From Petrimonas sp. (GTDB lineage: Bacteria; Bacteroidota; Bacteroidia; Bacteroidales; Dysgonomonadaceae), in the NCBI GenBank assembly GCA_028698105.1, contig JAQVEB010000004.1, positions 1 through 35,031 of the forward strand: a stretch of DNA of 35,031 nt, read 5' to 3'. Every line of letters begins with the position of its first letter. The first letter of the stretch is position 1. Below the pieces are notes generated by a model. That model was not told the origin of the DNA and made no database searches. It was given only the letters and a program-made list of their open reading frames with translations. Of this stretch, positions 33,597 through 35,031 are shown piece by piece. A program made the position numbers and the translations under genes.

Positions 33597-35031
33597 ATGA
33601 AACAAAGAATTATTATTTCAGTGCTATTCCTGTTTTTTGCCGGATTTTTTGCAAACAGCCAGCAAATTATCTCTCCCATCACACAATCGGATGGAGTGAT
33701 TACCGTCAAAGAATTGCAGCAAGCCAAAATGGCTAACAAAACGGTTAATCCGGTGGCGCTGAAAGCCATACAACAGGGAGAAAAGAAAGGCGAGTTCCAG
33801 AACGTGAATTACACACTGGCTGCCAATGTAAAACGGCTTACAACGGACGAAAAAAATCAACTAATCATTCAAAAAGACGGCATTCTCAACATCAATAAAC
33901 CGGCGGAAAGTTTTGTGCCATCGCCTGATGTCATTTATTTGGACGATGAAAGCGATTTGGTTTTTCAATCCGTTCAAGCCGATGAAGATAAGATGATTAT
34001 GGTTCGCCCGAAAATGTATGAGATCTTTGAAAACATCGAAATTCCGCTTCAAGAAGTGAAGATGACTTTGGCAAACACATCCGAAACCGCTCCCGGAATG
34101 CAGACAACTTCTACCGGAAGCGGCGATAATTATGCCGTGCATCTGCAATTCGACAGCATCACTTACACATTGGACAGCACAAAAACATCCAAATTTACCG
34201 TAACGCTCATCGGGGAAGTTTCGCTCACCAATCCGCGTGTAGAAGGTCGTTACTCCAAAAACGGCGGTTACAGCCTGATTTTCAAAACCGAAGAACGTGT
34301 GAGCTTGCGAGCCCGGACGAACGTGAAAGTTTCCAAAGAGAAAAAAGTGTTGCTTTGGGGTACGGAAATTCCCGTAAAAGATATCGGGAAATGCGAGTTG
34401 GGTGTGTTTGCCGTGGTGAGCGTGAGCGGCGAAGTTACGCTTGTGGTGGATGTGCAGCAAGGCGTAGATGTTGGGCTGGGAGCCCGGGGCGGAACATGCT
34501 ATTACATTCCCACCAGCATTCATAACGCATCGTATTTCAACCAATTCTGCGAAGTGGGTTACGAACTAAAAGCGAAAATGCAGGCATTTGCCGGTGTACA
34601 GTGCAGCGCCAAACTCAAATTCAAATCGTACGATGTACTGGATGTGTACGTGAAAGGCGGGATGGAGGGAACCGTTGAATCGGATATGAAAACGCTTTCG
34701 GCTGATGTTGGCGTACGTTTCAAAGCAGGCGGAAAAATTGTTTCCAAGAAATTCACGCTCGTGGATGAATACTTCTCGCTGTGGAAGTTGCAACAACCCG
34801 ATATGGCAGGTTACAAAATGGATGTACATGAAGTGTGCGCCTTGGGCGATTACGTGGTGGGCGAAATTCAAAAAACCGAAGACGGAAACAATTATGTTCC
34901 TTACAACGGCGCCCTGAAAGTGGTGGTTCAGCACCCTAACGGTTCACAGAACAAATTTGACGGTCAGTGTACTGCCGACGGCTTGTTCCTTGTGAAAAAC
35001 GTCCCGCTGCGCAAAGGCGATAAAGTAGCCA
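33597..35031 (+). CDS. Exported protein of unknown function, cut by window edge
   Basis: The first 478 codons are present and the gene continues beyond the window. A signal peptide (about 1-23, ending ANSQ) precedes a beta-rich protein. Alternating-strand segments such as VVSVSGEVTLVVDVQQGVDV and MEGTVESDMKTLSADVGVRF recall the late region of the 1978-residue protein. Near the edge, GALKVVVQHPNGS and CTADGLFLVKNVPLRKGD look like another carboxypeptidase-regulatory-like sandwich. Cys residues are spaced through the second half (in KCELG, GTCYY, FCEVG, VQCSA, EVCAL, GQCTA). It starts 26 bases after the lipoprotein stop. The ATG at 33597 gives the signal peptide. No family name can be assigned. 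Confidence 0.8.
   Translation, partial: MKQRIIISVLFLFFAGFFANSQQIISPITQSDGVITVKELQQAKMANKTVNPVALKAIQQGEKKGEFQNVNYTLAANVKRLTTDEKNQLIIQKDGILNINKPAESFVPSPDVIYLDDESDLVFQSVQADEDKMIMVRPKMYEIFENIEIPLQEVKMTLANTSETAPGMQTTSTGSGDNYAVHLQFDSITYTLDSTKTSKFTVTLIGEVSLTNPRVEGRYSKNGGYSLIFKTEERVSLRARTNVKVSKEKKVLLWGTEIPVKDIGKCELGVFAVVSVSGEVTLVVDVQQGVDVGLGARGGTCYYIPTSIHNASYFNQFCEVGYELKAKMQAFAGVQCSAKLKFKSYDVLDVYVKGGMEGTVESDMKTLSADVGVRFKAGGKIVSKKFTLVDEYFSLWKLQQPDMAGYKMDVHEVCALGDYVVGEIQKTEDGNNYVPYNGALKVVVQHPNGSQNKFDGQCTADGLFLVKNVPLRKGDKVA

Overview
The window reads as chromosomal DNA of a Bacteroidota, most likely a Bacteroidales-type organism. The signs are repeated TAnnTTTG minus-7 promoter boxes in front of genes, a hybrid two-component regulator ending in an AraC domain, a DAHP synthase fused to chorismate mutase, a tgt gene next to an LptF/LptG-type permease, A-rich rather than Shine-Dalgarno start sites, and many large exported or outer-membrane proteins. 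The genus is not determined.

Layout. 1-448 (minus): start of dnaE, cut by the window edge. 652-3958: two divergent POT-family transporters. 4023-8417 (plus): an aromatic amino acid operon made of prephenate dehydratase, an aminotransferase, DAHP synthase-chorismate mutase and prephenate dehydrogenase. It is preceded by an 18-residue leader peptide that is half Phe/Tyr/Trp, and by mutually exclusive antiterminator and terminator hairpins, so transcription attenuation is the likely control. 8427-10892: two near-identical 105-bp hairpin-rich repeats flank an AT-rich three-gene minus-strand cassette (secreted protein, MFS transporter, four-helix membrane protein). 10912-14133 (minus): secreted cyclophilin, LptF/G-like permease, tgt. 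14313-17204 (plus): TPR-containing hybrid sensor/regulator.

17497-35031 (plus): an HU-like protein, then a long co-directional cluster running past the window edge. It holds two related proteins without signal peptides that share an RGWF module, a phage-type N-acetylmuramidase also without a signal peptide, a surface-type lipoprotein, an outer-membrane beta-barrel, a 1978-residue exported multidomain protein whose start overlaps the barrel gene, an FN3-rich exported protein, a second lipoprotein and a further exported protein. No exact TAnnTTTG box was seen in the gaps inside the cluster that I read, which fits one long transcript. The members suggest a cell-surface assembly or secreted effector apparatus. 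I do not recognise it as a named system, and its function is unknown.

Two parts deserve most attention: the aromatic leader/attenuator at 4023-4234, where the mechanism can be read from the sequence, and the surface cluster from about 17980 onward, which is the best candidate for an undescribed system. No rRNA, tRNA, CRISPR array or intact insertion sequence was seen.
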